Shown here piece by piece: positions 32,288 through 44,398 of a stretch of 64,000 nt of DNA. The notes beneath the pieces were generated by a model. The model saw nothing but the letters and a program-made list of their open reading frames with translations. It did not search any database and was not told where the DNA came from. The stretch's first letter is position 1. The number at the start of each line of letters is the position of its first letter. The DNA comes from Chionoecetes opilio (lineage: Eukaryota > Arthropoda > Malacostraca > Decapoda > Majidae). The position numbers were made by a program, and so were the translations under genes. The stretch covers positions 10,001 through 74,000 of the forward strand of contig JACEEZ010011953.1 of assembly GCA_016584305.1 (NCBI GenBank), in the 5' to 3' direction.

Positions 32288-35200
32288 ATATAGCAAGCCC
32301 TTCCACTGACCGTTGTCGGCGCGGTTAGCCGACAATCAATCAATCATTGGGGGCATACGCCGGGGGACGCGTCGCCTCGCCCACCCTACGACCCACCCCG
32401 GGGGAGTCCCCACGCGCGAGCCCCATGCAGGCTCCTTTCCATCCCAAAGCACTCTCGACAAGAAACTAACTTCCCCCAGCCACAGCCTTGTGGGCGCCCC
32501 CTTGGCCTCCTCCACGGGTTTGTCTCTTACAGAAAAAACCCGATGGGAAGGTCGGTTTAGGGTAGGGGCCACATGAATACCAAATTTTGGCGCGACGGAC
32601 ATGCAGGTAATAGGCCCGTTTCAGTCTCACGGGAATCGCTGATTTGACACGAAATATCCAGCGATCCCCCATGATTCTGCGAAGAATTTATACCAAAGGC
32701 TTGATTCGTCTTTCAAGTCACTATTAGTGTCCAGTCTCACAACCATAGAGTAAGACGGGATCACAGTGATGAAGATCCGGATTTTTGCCTTCACAAGGTC
32801 CCGGACAACCCCAAATACTCCCGCGAGCGATCCATAACACCGGGGGCTATGCCAATCCCCCCCGTAAGATTTCTTGACGTGCCCCGCCGTCATTATGGAG
32901 CATACCAAGGATGTAAAACTTTCCCCAAGTCTCAATGTCCTCGCCACACCCCATGAACAGACTGTACGTTTCATTGTAAGTCCCCCAAACACTGGCCCTT
33001 TGGGTCTTGACCCAGGAGCCCTCAAGTCCCAAAGGCTTTGCCTTCCTCGTGCAGTGCCCGAAGCTATCACCCGGACCTCCCGCGATCGGCAAAGATTACT
33101 GAAATCAGCAAAAACAAGATCATGATTTGGTTTGCCGACGGATGCTCCACAACACTTGATCTACAACCCTTTTCCTACCCAGCCATACAACGTTGAAAAG
33201 GATGGGGCAAGGACCACCCTTTCCCACTCCTGTATTCCGGAAAAAAGCGGATAACCTGCCCCCTACTTCAAAGCCTCTCGTCCGAATACAGAAACCCTTT
33301 TCAAAAAAATAGCCCTTGCAGGAATCCCCCGAAGTGCAGAAGATCCCAAGTGATCACGAGCATTGAGTAGACGCCTTCTTTTAGATCAAAAATAGGCTGC
33401 AACATCCCCTGTCGAAACTCACCGGCGTTCCCCCCGGGCACGAAGCCTAGGATACGGTCCGTTGTTGACTTACCACGGCGTGACCCAGACGTCTGAGGTC
33501 TCTGGATAAGCCTTCACCAGATGACGGTCGAATCCGTGTCCAGTAAATAAATGGGCAGAGCACCTTCTGGTACGCTGAGCAGTGTATACCGCGGTAATTG
33601 TTTGCAGTCCTGACGGTCCCCTTTTTCCCTTTCCAGATAGGGACGACCAAGCCCCCTTTTCCATTCAGGAGGAATGGTACCTGATTGCCACACGGCAGTC
33701 AGGACAGCATGCAACCCGCGGATCATGGCCTCACCCCCAGCTTTGAGGAGCCTCCGCACTGATTGATTACAAACACCCTGCCTTTCCACCCCTCACTTTG
33801 CTACAGCCTCTCTGACTTCGTCAAGAAGGGTGCGGTTTTCGTCAATGGGAGATCGGCATCCACGCCTGTAACCCAGTGGTGTGAAGCCTGCTCGTGTGAG
33901 GGTCCAACCACGGAACAACTGCCGCAAAGTCACTCAGCCCAACGAGCAGCCATGTCCGACACGAGGCTCCCATCCCTGCTGTTTCGAATAGCACTCCCCG
34001 AGAAGGGAAGACTTGGACCGGAGCTTCTTCAGGCTCGGTAAGGCGGGTCGGAGGTCATTGGCGTTTCAAATGACTCCTCGACATTCCTCAGCAGACTCCG
34101 TGACTACCTCTACTGTCTCCTCCTCAGGAGGGTTCTAAGTCCGGCGTGACAGAGCCTAGTGCTGGGTCCCGGTTCCCACTAGCCTGGGCAGCGCGACTCT
34201 CCTCGATTTTCTCCAGAAGCGTCTCCGTCGAGAGAAACCACGCCTTGACCCGGGTCGCCCCCAATACCCCCTTTGGGCAGCCTTTTAAGTTTCACGTTTA
34301 AAGGGTATCCCCACTCTCGGGTCCCCCGAGAGCACCGACACACCCCAAACCATTTGAGACTCCCCCGCTACTCATGAGCCATGTAAACCCCCTTCATTTC
34401 TAAAAGATAACCTAGGGTTTCCTCTTAGATTCTTCTGGACTTGACATAAGCTTAATGTAGCACACAATCTTGATCTGTTAAAAGAACTCGCACTCCGGTA
34501 AACCCTGCGTTCTGGGGGAAATCCCCAACAGTACTAACAGGATGTGGTCGATCCCTTGCTACCCTTCCGGCATTACTATATTAGCTACCCTTCCGGCTTA
34601 CTATACCATTCCACGGTGCACCTGCCTCTGATACCAAAAACCTGCAATTCTAAACCTTCTGGTTTTGGCAAAGTTCAAACGAGAACTGTTGGTGTTTCTG
34701 GTCCGGACCCTGGGGCCAAACCAAAACTTTTTCCCATCTCTTACAGTGCATAGTACATTGAATCCCCAAACAGGGTGTGCCCGAGGAGGACCTGGTCAAA
34801 AAAAGATGGGTTTTGGCGTAAACATCTCCCCCTCTTAGTTTACGCATCTCGGTAGGGCGAAACCCCTGCAAAAGAGCATGAACCTCAGAGTGGTTTCACC
34901 CTCACCCCATTATACGCTCATCAACCGGAGAAACCTCACAACTGAGGCTGCAGTTTGCTGGAGATGCCTATAGTTCCCCCCCTCACGGTGACCTTGCTCA
35001 CCGGACCAGTATTAGGTGTAACCCCACTGCTAGTTTCGCCACTCCCCGGGCCTCCTCGTCTCAGAGACCCACTATATCCACCCTCAGCCTATGAGCTCGC
35101 CCGATAGGAGGGTAGTGGGTTTGCCGTATTGGGGCGACAAATGGCGACTATCTGCGTTGTGGGCGATAGTTGAAAACTATAGGGTTTTTGAAAATTTAAA

Positions 35201-35291
35201 GGTAACTTTGGTTTGCGTCTGCGCGACATTTGCCGGCATTTGCAGCACACGAAAACCCCCGGGTTTTTCCGTATGCTGCACTATTCCCCCA
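32288..35291 (-). mobile_element. RTE-like non-LTR retrotransposon, about 3.0 kb, with 21-bp TSD
   Basis: Flanks 32267-32287 and 35292-35312 share CGTGCTGCGACTGAC and neighbours (20 of 21 identical), which I read as the target-site duplication. Length near 3 kb, minus orientation and an (ATTG)n-type 3' end (CAATCAATCAATCATT at 32333) fit RTE-clade LINEs. The 5' third (34270-35291), where an endonuclease domain is expected, is too damaged to read. Confidence 0.65.
32340..34270 (-). pseudogene. Decayed LINE reverse transcriptase
   Basis: Ordered fragments on the minus strand, in several frames, read NDLRPALPSLKKLRSKS (about 34000-34060), EVREAVAK (33800), LLKAGGEAMIRGLHAVLTAV with WQSGTIPPEWKRGL (33620-33750), NNYRGIHCSAYQKVL (33580). 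Closer to the 3' end come CGEDIETWGKF, LHNDGGARQEIL (about 32860-32940), NSDL (32730), VSNQR (32640) and HRVFSVRDKPVEE (about 32530). The TIPPEWK and NNYRGI motifs are reverse transcriptase blocks 1-2, and the order matches RTE-type polymerases. The FADD catalytic block lies in the unreadable middle. Multiple frameshifts make it non-functional, though some may be homopolymer miscalls. Confidence 0.75.
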
Positions 35292-35312
35292 CCGTGCTGC
35301 GACTGACGCCGG

Positions 35313-36919
35313 TGGTTTGAGGTTGTGAGCACCTCTGACCCTCCCTTAAAAACCCTTTTCCCCTTTCCTTGTGTAGGAACGACGCCACCTTTTCGGTCCA
35401 CGTTGTCCACACACTTGTCCCCTTGACGAGGCCAAATTTATGTCCCCCAAAATTTTTTAAATTAATAAAATAACAAACCGGGTGAAACAATCCCCAAAGG
35501 CCTAAAGATCTGGGAGCAGTATCGCTAAAGATACTGCTCAAAAGTACTGCTCTATTTATAGTGGAAAATGATGAGACAAATAATAATAAACAAAAAATAC
35601 GAAATTTTTTTTTTCCCTTTTTTTTGTTCTCTCTCTCTCTCTCTCCTCTCCTCCCCCTTCTCTCTCTCTCCTCTCTCTCTCTCTCCCTCTCCTCCCCCTT
35701 CTCTCTCTCTCTCTCTCTCTCTTCTCTCCCCTCTCTCTCCTCTCTGCCAAAATAACACGTGCTCCAGTCGCAGCACGGCCCCACTGGTCGCAGTCGGCCC
35801 GACTGGTCGGGCCATTCGGGCCCTTCGATGAGAGTTCCCACAGGGGGGACCCCCGATTTTTTTCCGTTACATTTTTGAGTCGCAGACCCCCCCCAGTGTA
35901 AGACATGCCCACACGTCGGACCCCCCTCGCGCCCTTCACGACTCCCACGGCCGACCCCAAACCCACATGACGACCTTTTGCGACCAAGCAATCGTGACTA
36001 CGATCTCGACTGGTCCCGTCGAGATCGTAAAGAATGAAGGGGGCCTTTAAATTAAAAAACCCAGAGTGACAAACGGCGGTGAATGGGACTGGAAGAACCA
36101 TTTTTCCACCCCCTCCACATGTTGATGGGGTTTATAGCCCTGGTACGGGGGGCGCATTTGGTAAGGTGGCGCCCAAAAAGCTGCGACTCAGCTTGTTTCT
36201 CACCCTCTTTGTTACCGGGAAAAACTGAAAAGCAAAGATTTGATCCGTCTATTCTAACAAAAGGTACTGATTGCACAACCCTAACCGTGGCCATGAAAAA
36301 AGTCAAATTTAAACCCTGTTTAAAGGGGATGGGAAAAACAACGATGATGATGGGGAGGGAGGCCAAAACCGGGTAGATGCTTGCCATGGTGTACCGCTGC
36401 CATTGGGAAAGGATCTCCTCGGTGCTGTTACTACCACCACCACTGTTATTATTTTCTGGCCCCACAGTGAGACAAAAATTGTAGCCGCTTTGCCCCCACT
36501 CTTCCTCTGTCTTGTTTTTTCGTCCACACCCCGACCTACTGGTTAAGAAAAAAAAGGGAAAGCTACAAGAGGCCGCGAGCCCTACCGTAGTATTTCCTGT
36601 TACTTAACACCCTACATCCACCCTTCATCCCCTCCATAAGTTTGTCTAGCCTCCTTTAAAAACCCCCTTTGACTCCGCCTAACTATCCCACGACTGAGTC
36701 CATTTCCAAATCATTCACCACCCTATTTATTTTTAAAATCTATTAGTTACTAGAAAGTCTCTTATATAGTGTTTTTAGGGGGTAATAGGGGTGAAACGGG
36801 TATGGGAAAAAGTTATGTTTAAAATATAAAATTTAAATGATAAAAAAGTCTCATATGTGTTGGGAGGTAAAGTGGTCCAAAAGGCCCCCCAGGAACATTA
36901 TTTGGGGGTTTTTTTTCGA
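35313..36919. other. No gene; CT-rich tract and low-quality sequence
   Basis: A CT-rich microsatellite spans about 35630-35745. A tail-repeat copy (GCTACAAGAGGCCGCGAG, TTTCCTGTT) lies at about 36545-36610. Two minus-strand frames (35556-36101 and 36052-36465) have no recognisable domain. Homopolymer runs are frequent. Confidence 0.45.
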
Positions 36920-37282
36920 ATTTTTTTCCCGCCGCCGTCTAGTAAATCCCCACTTTCCCACAATCCCGGGTGGATGAAAATTTTTTCTGTCATCAGCCGT
37001 TCCCTTTTCGGCCCCTTATTTCTTATTTCTGCTGTTTTAAACAATAGTTTTATATTTTTAAAATATTGCCCAAAGGCTTTACTGAATGATAGTCCCCAAA
37101 ATCAAGGTATGGGTGTAACCGGGCGTGACGCGGTTACTTCGCTAGAACATGTAATTTTTTTTTTTAACTGACTTTGTGTATTTAATTGTAATTTCTTACA
37201 AGGAAGGAAATTTCTGGGGGGGTAGGCCCCCCTTTCCCCCCCCCCCACCCCCCCCCCCCCGGGGGCGCCCCTTGTGCCACTG
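36920..37282. mobile_element. Poor second copy of the 20780-21152 MITE
   Basis: Shared landmarks in order: AACAATAGTTTT, ATCAAGGTATGGGTGTA, GTGACGCGGTTAC, TTAACTGACTT, TTACAAGGAAGG and TGTGCCACTG at the right end. It is interrupted by inflated G and C runs. Confidence 0.6.
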
Positions 37283-37734
37283 TACAGGTTAGGGGAAAAA
37301 AAAGACATGGTAAAGAGTACCTGTGGAGGGATTTGGGTTTTCCCCCACCTGAGCGACTGGTAAAGAGGAAAAAACCCAAGTAGCGGTCATAATCCCTCTT
37401 CGCTTTTTACCCTCAGCTGCCGTACTTGGAACTCACCTACATGGGGAAAAAATTTGTGTGACTGAGATGGTATAGAATTTCTTACACTCTGGGCACCCCA
37501 TATCTGGTTCCCAAAAAAATAAAAATCTTTTTATAAATTGAAAGAAAAATTTTTTTACCCCTATTCTCTCTTTAATACTTTCTGGTGTCTGCGGTCGTTA
37601 CTTCGGTAACCATATTTCACCACAATACAAAGTACACTCGCCCTCGATTTTTGGGCAAATGGGGAATTGGTGTCCGTTCGTTTTAAAAAATCCGTTGCTT
37701 GGTACTCGCGGGGCCGGGGCGCAAATTTTGTTTC
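37283..37734. other. No gene recognised
   Basis: Homopolymer-rich sequence with no supported feature. Confidence 0.35.
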
Positions 37735-38370
37735 ACTACCGCAAAACCGCCCTCCGGGCGGGCTTTTTTTGGGTACCCCTGCGGGGGCTTTGGTGGGCCT
37801 TTCCCCCAAACCAGACTCTCCAATACCCCTTCTAGCTTTCCTGAAATCATGGGTTAGAAAAGTATGCATTAACGCCAACCCCTTCAATCACCCCCCCCAT
37901 TCACCACCCATTCCCTCACCCCCCCCCCTTCACTCACCCTTACCCACAACCCCCCCCCCCCTTACCCACACCACCACCCTTACCATCACCCCCCCCCCTT
38001 TCCCCCACCCTCACCCCAACCCACACCCCCCTAACCCATTCACCACTCTCACCCCCCACCCTTACCTCACCCCCCCATTCACTCACCCTTACCCACACCC
38101 CACCCATTCACTCACCCTTACCCATCACCCCCCCTTCACTCACCCTTACCCATCACCCTACACAAGGTTTCCTCATTCTCGCAAACCCCCTTTTTTTTTT
38201 ACAATTCTCCTAAAACTGCTAAAAAAAAGAAAAAACTGAGCGGATCATCCTATAATGGGGATAAAACCCCCCCTGCTCGACCCGGGTTCCAAACTGTGCC
38301 CTATGAGGGGATTGGGGCCACGGGGCGGGATCTATCGCGGACCACAGACCCACTTTCGCTTTTTAAATTT
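37735..38370 (+). mobile_element. Microsatellite-bearing dispersed repeat, copy 2 (degraded)
   Basis: It matches the element at 58467-59366: GCCCTCCGGGCGGGC, TTTCCTGAAATCATGG, TTAACGCCAACCC, a long CCCATTCAC/CCCTTACCC tract (37885-38160), AGCGGATCATCC and TATCGCGGACCACAGAC with CTTTCGCTT. C-run lengths vary and look unreliable. A Pro/His/Thr-rich open frame across it is an artefact. Confidence 0.7.
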
Positions 38371-39796
38371 TTATTAAAAATTAAAAACTGTTTTTACATA
38401 TAGCAAAAAAAATATGAAATATGATTATAAAAAAGATTTATGGGGATTAAGAAACGTATTGGTATGTATAACCTAGACATTACGTTCTTACAAAACAAAA
38501 GCAAAAAATATTATTGTAGGTTTTGTTTTATTACCCTAAATCTATGTGCTGTAAACAGGGCTTGACAGGCTCAGAAGGCTTCTATTCTGAGTCCCAGGGG
38601 GTGTGGGCCCGGGGGACCATTTTTTTTAAACAGTGGGCTTTTTGAATAGTTTTTTCCGCTTGTCCGGAGCGATGAAGTCCGTTAAATCCGATTCCGTTAA
38701 CGAAGGTAGAGTGTATACAAAATTTTAAAAACTTTTGGCTTTGTCGATGAAAAGTTAAGTTGAAATTGCCCCAGGTTTACAAACAGGTGCCGGTACTCTA
38801 AAAAGTTTGACGGGGGGCCTCGACCCAGACAAGGTTTGGGAAATACAGCCCCATGTGGTTTATACCTTCTTAGTTAGCTGTATGTACATTTAGCGGACCA
38901 TAGGGGGGATACCCACCTTAGTTAAAATGTACATTTAGCCGACCCTAGTGGGGGGGCCCGCCGCCCGAGTATGATCCCCGTTGGCACAAGAAATCCAGGG
39001 GGAAGAGGAGAACTGTGCGGCGATGTAGGTGGGGTAAGCCCATGCTCAGTGCCCTGGGATCTTTTTACTTTAAAAAACTTGATTAAAAGTGAGGGCACGA
39101 AACAACTAGACACCACCATCGCGACGTGATTACAGTTTGACACAGTGCCCTTTTACTGAAAATGAAGGAAATGACTGTTTTCAAATGTTTGTATGTTTAT
39201 AAGAAAGTTTTGACCCGCCCGAAAAAAAGAAAATCCCGTAATTTTGGTGTTATGTATGTTAGTATAAGAAAGTTTGTTTTTACAGTGATAAAAGATGCAA
39301 CTATTTTACTTTCTTTCTCGCTATCGAGGGGCGTAAATATCATTAAAAAAATTTAAAAAAAGCAAAAAAAACGAAAAAAATAAAATCGCATAATACGCAT
39401 TACTTTTTGGAGTGTAGGAAAATGTGGTTTATTTTTATGCTTAAAAGGGGGGAATAAAAATCTTAACAAGTCTTAAATTTAAATCAGGTGTCTGTAATAC
39501 CCGCGTAAAATTTCTATTATTTTATTATCATTATTGGGAAAGGGTTTTTAGTTTTTCATAAAAGAGGTGCAATTGCCCAAATAAAAATTGCAATAGAAAT
39601 ACCTTTTTTACTCCCCCTCCTCCTTCAAACTTGCAAAATGTCCAAATGAATCATTATTATCTCCCCATTTTAATCTTATAATGTAGTATTTTAGGAGCGT
39701 TATATGTCGCGTGTCTCTCTCTTTCTCTCTCTCTCTCCCCTCTCTTCTCACACCACACACAAAAACACATACACACAAAAAAACACCAAAACTCAC
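38371..39796. other. No gene recognised
   Basis: AT-rich low-quality sequence with CT and CA tracts at about 39715-39790. No domain-bearing frame. Confidence 0.4.
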
Positions 39797-39983
39797 TTAT
39801 TAATGGTGCTGCAGTTGCTCACGGAAATTTTAAAGCCACGAAAGGGAGGGAAGGCAAAGGGGTTCACAAAGATGTTCTTCAGGTGGCTCGCTGCTGCCCC
39901 CGGGTCTGCCTCCTGTCTCCCCCCCTCCGCCACCACCACCCGGCACCCCCCGGTCCCATTCTCAGCCCCCTGGGTGTAATCCG
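39797..39983 (-). CDS. Weak exon candidate, possibly the start of a BRCT repeat
   Basis: On the minus strand GTTTTCAG precedes and ATTAATAA/GTGAGT follows a 187-base open segment. Its end reads SHLKNIFVNPFAFPPFRGFK then ISVSNCSTIN. A hydrophobic PPFRG.K.SVSN pattern resembles the first strand of BRCT domains such as those of TOPBP1-like proteins. The first half (GTGGCRVVVAEGGRQEADPG) is low complexity. The resemblance is short and could be chance, and no neighbouring exon is seen. Confidence 0.25.
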
Positions 39984-40194
39984 CTGAAAACTCCGTTTGG
40001 GCTGTGGGTGGTTATGGTGCGTCAAAGATTACTGTACTGTATACTGGACTTGTTACTGGCGCTCCGTGCCAACCCGCCTATGACTATTTTTTTATATTTT
40101 TTATAGTGGAGGCTGATCGGCAATATAAAAAAAGTGTTTCGAACATCACTCCCATTTCCCTTCCTTTGATTTGTAAAGGTTTATTGTACAATTA

Positions 40195-41456
40195 AAACAT
40201 ACAGCATATATATATACAGTACAAGCATGTACATAAATACACATAGTGCAGCAGCAAAAAAGTACAAAGCGGGCATCAGCCCGCCGGTGAGGAGATTATC
40301 CCGTCAAGCTACGGGAGGGTCGCGTGGAGGCGTGGTGATGGTGAGTCACCTGCGTCACTGATCACCCGGCCGGGTGTGGGTGATGTGTCAGCGGGGAGGG
40401 GGCGTTGCTCGCAGCACCCCCAACATCACGTCTCTCGGGGTGTGGCGGACCATGAGGGCGGCCCTGCCTTCACGCCCACTCAGCAGCCCCCCACCTGCAG
40501 GCTGGGCGGCGGGGGCCGGGCCGGGCCTCAGGGGGGCGGTGGCGGGGCAGGACAGGAGGTAGTGCACCAGTGGGCGACGGGTGTGCATCTCGCAGTGGTC
40601 GCACACTTGCCTATCGAAGTCCTCCTGCAGCTCCTCTCTGGTGCAGTAGCCCAGACGCACACGCTGCAGTAGTGCGCCATCTGCCCTGGGTTGTTGCTGA
40701 GTGGCGTCCAGTGGGTGGTAGTCGGTGGCTGCAGCGTACCAGGCCACCTGCCTCTTCCTGGCCTCCAGCTCTCGGTGTGTCTGGTGAGCGCAGTGTGCTG
40801 CGGCCCGTCTCGCCTGCGCCTTGAGCTGCTGTAAGCTGGGAGGCACGTGCATGGTGACGCTGGGGCCGCTGGCGGCTCGCTTGGCGGCCACGTCCGCCGC
40901 CTCGCTTCCTCGGACCCCTATACGTGGCTGGGGATCCAGTTGAGCCTGACCCGCCTTCCCTGCGCGCCAAGGCTCTGTAGGCTGCCCAGGATGGTGGTGA
41001 TGAGCCTCACGTTGTCCTTGGGATGCGGCTGTTGGAGGGCCTGCAGCCCCGTCCAGGAGTCGCTGTGTATTACCACAGTTGCCTCCCGGCGGTGCAGGGC
41101 ATGTTCGAGGGCGTGCTGGATGGCCACCAGCTCAGTCTGGAGGGTGGAGCAGTTGTCAGACGTCCGCCAAGACAGCTCTGTCCCACCCGTGGTGACGAAC
41201 GCGGCACCTGTTCTGCCACTATCCGGATCGACCGAGCCGTCAGTGAAGTATACACGGCTGTCCCGCTCGGCGACCTGGGCCATGGCCATCAGCGCGTGCT
41301 GCCGCAGCTCCCGAGTGGTGCACATGGCTTTACAGGCAGGCAACTGCGTGGCGGTGAACTCTGCGGCGGGGGGGCCCCCCACGGGGGCGGAGCATTGTAG
41401 GTGAGGGCGGGGACATCGGCCTCCCGCCACGGCCCGGTGATCCCCGCGTGAATGAG
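40195..41456 (-). pseudogene. LINE 3' end encoding an RNase H domain, one frameshift
   Basis: Two minus-strand frames (about 41456-40918 and 40891-40388) read as one protein broken by a missing base at about 40907. The first carries RNase H motifs: YFTDGSVD (first Asp), LQTELVAIQHALEHAL (Glu), VVIHSDSWTGLQAL (second Asp), then LNWIPSHV. The second continues GSEAADVAAKRAA (last Asp), and later has a Cys/His pattern, CDHCEMHTRRPLVHYLLSCP, typical of the tail of I/R1/Jockey-group LINEs. The 3' UTR (40195-40387) has no long poly-A. The reverse transcriptase is absent: sequence beyond 41456 belongs to another repeat, so the element is 5'-truncated. Confidence 0.75.
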
Positions 41457-41458
41457 GC

Positions 41459-41720
41459 TGTGGCAGTGCTGCCAGATCGAGCTGCCAAAATTTCCCTATG
41501 TTCACCTCAAACATTTCCCTGTTTAGCCCTCTATTTCCCTGTCGCCTTTATATCAGTTTTTCCGTCACAATTGCACAATTTGCAATGGAAATACATAGGG
41601 CCTTTACCCCTTCATATCAGCCAAATAAAAAATTTGGGGTCACTTTCCCATTTATCAGTGTATCTTTGAGTGTACGCCTGGCGTTTGCGCTTGTATGGAG
41701 GTGTGGTATAACCAGGCGTC
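41459..41720 (+). repeat. Dispersed repeat D, second copy
   Basis: It begins GCTGCCAGATCGAGCTGCC, runs through TTTCCCTGTTTAGCCC and TTTATCAGTGTATCTTTGAG, and ends near GCGCTTGTATGGAGG. It is the reverse complement of 21153-21395. Confidence 0.7.
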
Positions 41721-42480
41721 CACTAGGAATGCGTCTACATTCCAATCTGCGCATGCGCCAGAGGACTGGGCTCTCGTGTCGAGCGAGACCATAGCAGCGC
41801 GCTAGATGTACGATAATTCCTTTTCATTTCATCCATCCTGCCGCGTGGAGAGGTAAGAGCTTCCCCATGTCGTGCCTCACCCCATGGCCGGAGTCGCATA
41901 GACTCGAGCACCTTATCTCACACCCCCCCAGCCTTTCCTTACTTATTTATCACAAAGTATACTGCTTTATAAGCTATTAACCAGGACGTGTGCGGTACTG
42001 TGGTTGCTGGAGGAGACAGGAGAGAAGAGATTGCCGTATAAAGGCTCTGTCACGCGCAGATGGAAGATAGACATACTTGGACACCTCGTCCTGCCACATG
42101 GTATAACGAGGCGTCCAAGTAAATGGTGTCTATCTTCCATCTCCCATGCGCCTTTGGACTATTTTTTTTTTCTTTCATCCACCCTCCCGCGGGGAAGGGG
42201 TAAGAGGATCCGGGTCGTGCCTCACCCCAAACCTTTGCCTCCCCCAGCCCCTTACCTTACCCCCCCCCCCGCCCCGCCTTTTTTTTACTTTTTCCACAAA
42301 ATACTGCTTTATAAGCATTAACCGGACGTGTGCGGTACTGTGGTTGCTGGGGGAAACTACTGGGGGGACGGGAGAGAAAGATTCCCGTATAAGGCCCTGT
42401 CAGGGGATGTTTTTTTTTTTCCCCCAGGGCGGGTGGTCGGGGCGAAGGGGGGTAACGGGTGCATGAGGCGCGCGTGTCTT
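41700..42480 (+). mobile_element. Repeat G, two copies in tandem
   Basis: Copy 1 (about 41700-42090) and copy 2 (about 42099-42480) each carry GGTATAACNAGGCGTCCA, TTTCATCCA.CCT.CCGCG, GTCGTGCCTCACCCC, ACTGCTTTATAAGC, ACGTGTGCGGTACTGTGG, GAGAGAAGA and CCGTATAA. A third, inverted copy is at 48030-48365 and a fragment at 58091-58128. Where the copies meet, 42058-42143 is a hairpin: GATGGAAGATAGAC pairs with GTCTATCTTCCATC and ACTTGGACACCTCGT with ACGAGGCGTCCAAGT. Confidence 0.7.
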
Positions 42481-44398
42481 GCCAAACCCCGGGATATTCG
42501 GGGAAATTTTTTACTTTCCAAGTTTTTTCCTTTTTAAATAAAAAACTTTTTTATAAAACATAAAAACACTGTTTCTTCGGAAATGTTTTTCTTTTTTTCC
42601 TTTCTCCCGGTTGGGTATTAAAAAAAAATAGAGCGGTAACTCTTAAAATTTGTATTTATTTTACCTTTGTTCCCCTCTATCTCAATTTTAATTATTGACT
42701 GATGTTCATTTTTACGGGGCATATCATTGACATTTCCCTATATATGTGCAAAGATGAGCTCGAGGGGGCCTTTTTTTTTGGGAAAAATGGAAAAAAATTC
42801 TTTTTTTGTTTTTTTTATGCTCGCCCCATTCACTCCCAACAACAAAAACTTTTCAGCAATTCTATGATCATATCTGCTCCACATAATCAGTCCACATGGG
42901 GAGGAGAGGAGGGGGAGGAAGAGAAGGAGGAGAATAAAGGAAAAACAACAGCAGCAGCACTACAGGCCAAAAGGGGGCGCCTGTGTGATTATTACATTTC
43001 CACTCGATTTCTATAATTAAGGCAAAAAAAAGAAAATTTTAAGTGACTGAACATTTAAATTTGCTTTATAAAAAAAATTATATAAGAAAAAAAAATTAAA
43101 AAAAATCAAATTTGCTTTCTCAATTTTTGAAAACTAATTTTTTTTTGGGGTAGAGCTAAAAAGGAAAGATCTATGCAGCTCTATTTTGCTGCTTCATATT
43201 TTTTAAATGAAACCCTCAGATTTTTTTGAGAAAATTTAAAAAAAAAAAAAATTTCCCAAAAATTTCCCAAGGTTCACCCCAACTTTTGGAAAAATTTCGA
43301 AATTTTAGATTCTCATGAAATTCTTCAAAAGGTTTTCGGACATCTGATACGAATCTGGAGTTTTTTTTTATATTACTTCAGTTCAAAACCCTGATGGAAC
43401 CCTGTGCCTTGAAAAACCGGGAAAATTTAAAGATAATTACTCTCTGAATCGTTTCGTATCAAATTACACTCTTACTGGCGATACTGTCCCTTATCAACAA
43501 TGCTCATGGCGTCACGGCTCGCTAATAGGCCTGTGAACTTTTGTTTAAATTAAGAGCTGGATGGCCTTGGTTATAAAAAAAATAATAATAAAAAAAAATT
43601 AAAAATTTTTTTAATTTTGCCCGAGCCTAAAAAAAACCCATATATACACAAAAAATAAATAACACAAATAATAAAATATACATCATCCATCCCCTATAAA
43701 CTTTCGAATATTTTGCCTGGGTTACTTGAAGTAATAGGGCCGATAAAAAATTTAAGGGAGGAGGAGAAAAGGCCAAAAATTCCCTCCCTTTTCCCCCCCC
43801 CCCCTTCTACCCCCCCCCCCTTAAAACCAAAAGGGGGATCCAAACCCCCAAAAAACACCCTCCCCCCTTCCCCCCCCCACCCATTCCCCAGGGCCAAATT
43901 GCCCCCAAACCCCCCTCCCCCTCCCTTTCCCCCCTTCTTATCCCCCCCCCTTCCATATTTTTTTCCCCTCCTCCTCCAAGAGAGAGAGAGAGAGAGAGAA
44001 AAAAAAAAAAAAAAAAAAATGCAAGCTGAGTCGTCTGCCTTATGCTCTCCCTCTCTCCTCTCTCTCTTTTCTTCCCCAAAATCTGCCCTCGAAAATTTTG
44101 ACCTCACCCCTTGCCCCTTCTCGCCCCCCCCCCCCCCAACCTCCTCCTCCTCTCCTCCTCCCCTCCTCCTCCTCCTCCTCCTCCCCATTAATTTTTTTTT
44201 CTTCCGTCTTCTCTTCAAAGTCTTTTTTTTTTTTTTAAATTTGTACATTTTTACATACTGTACAATATTTTAACCCTCTCTCTCTCTCTCGCTCTCTCTC
44301 TCCTCTTCTCTCCTCTCTCTCTCCTCTCCTCTTTCCCCCAAAATGTAAAAAAGCAGATGAAAACAAAAGATGATTGGATCCCTAAAGATTCGTCACCC
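42481..44398. other. No gene; homopolymer-rich low-quality stretch
   Basis: Many A, T and C runs, a GA/CT tract near 43975-44000 and CT tracts at about 44275-44335. Long Pro- or Gly-rich frames at 43694-44273 on both strands come from C/G homopolymers and are not genes. Confidence 0.5.

Noticed and set aside
43694..44273. 184- to 186-residue frames on both strands
   Set aside because: Poly-Pro/Gly/Lys translations of C, G and A homopolymers in a low-quality stretch.
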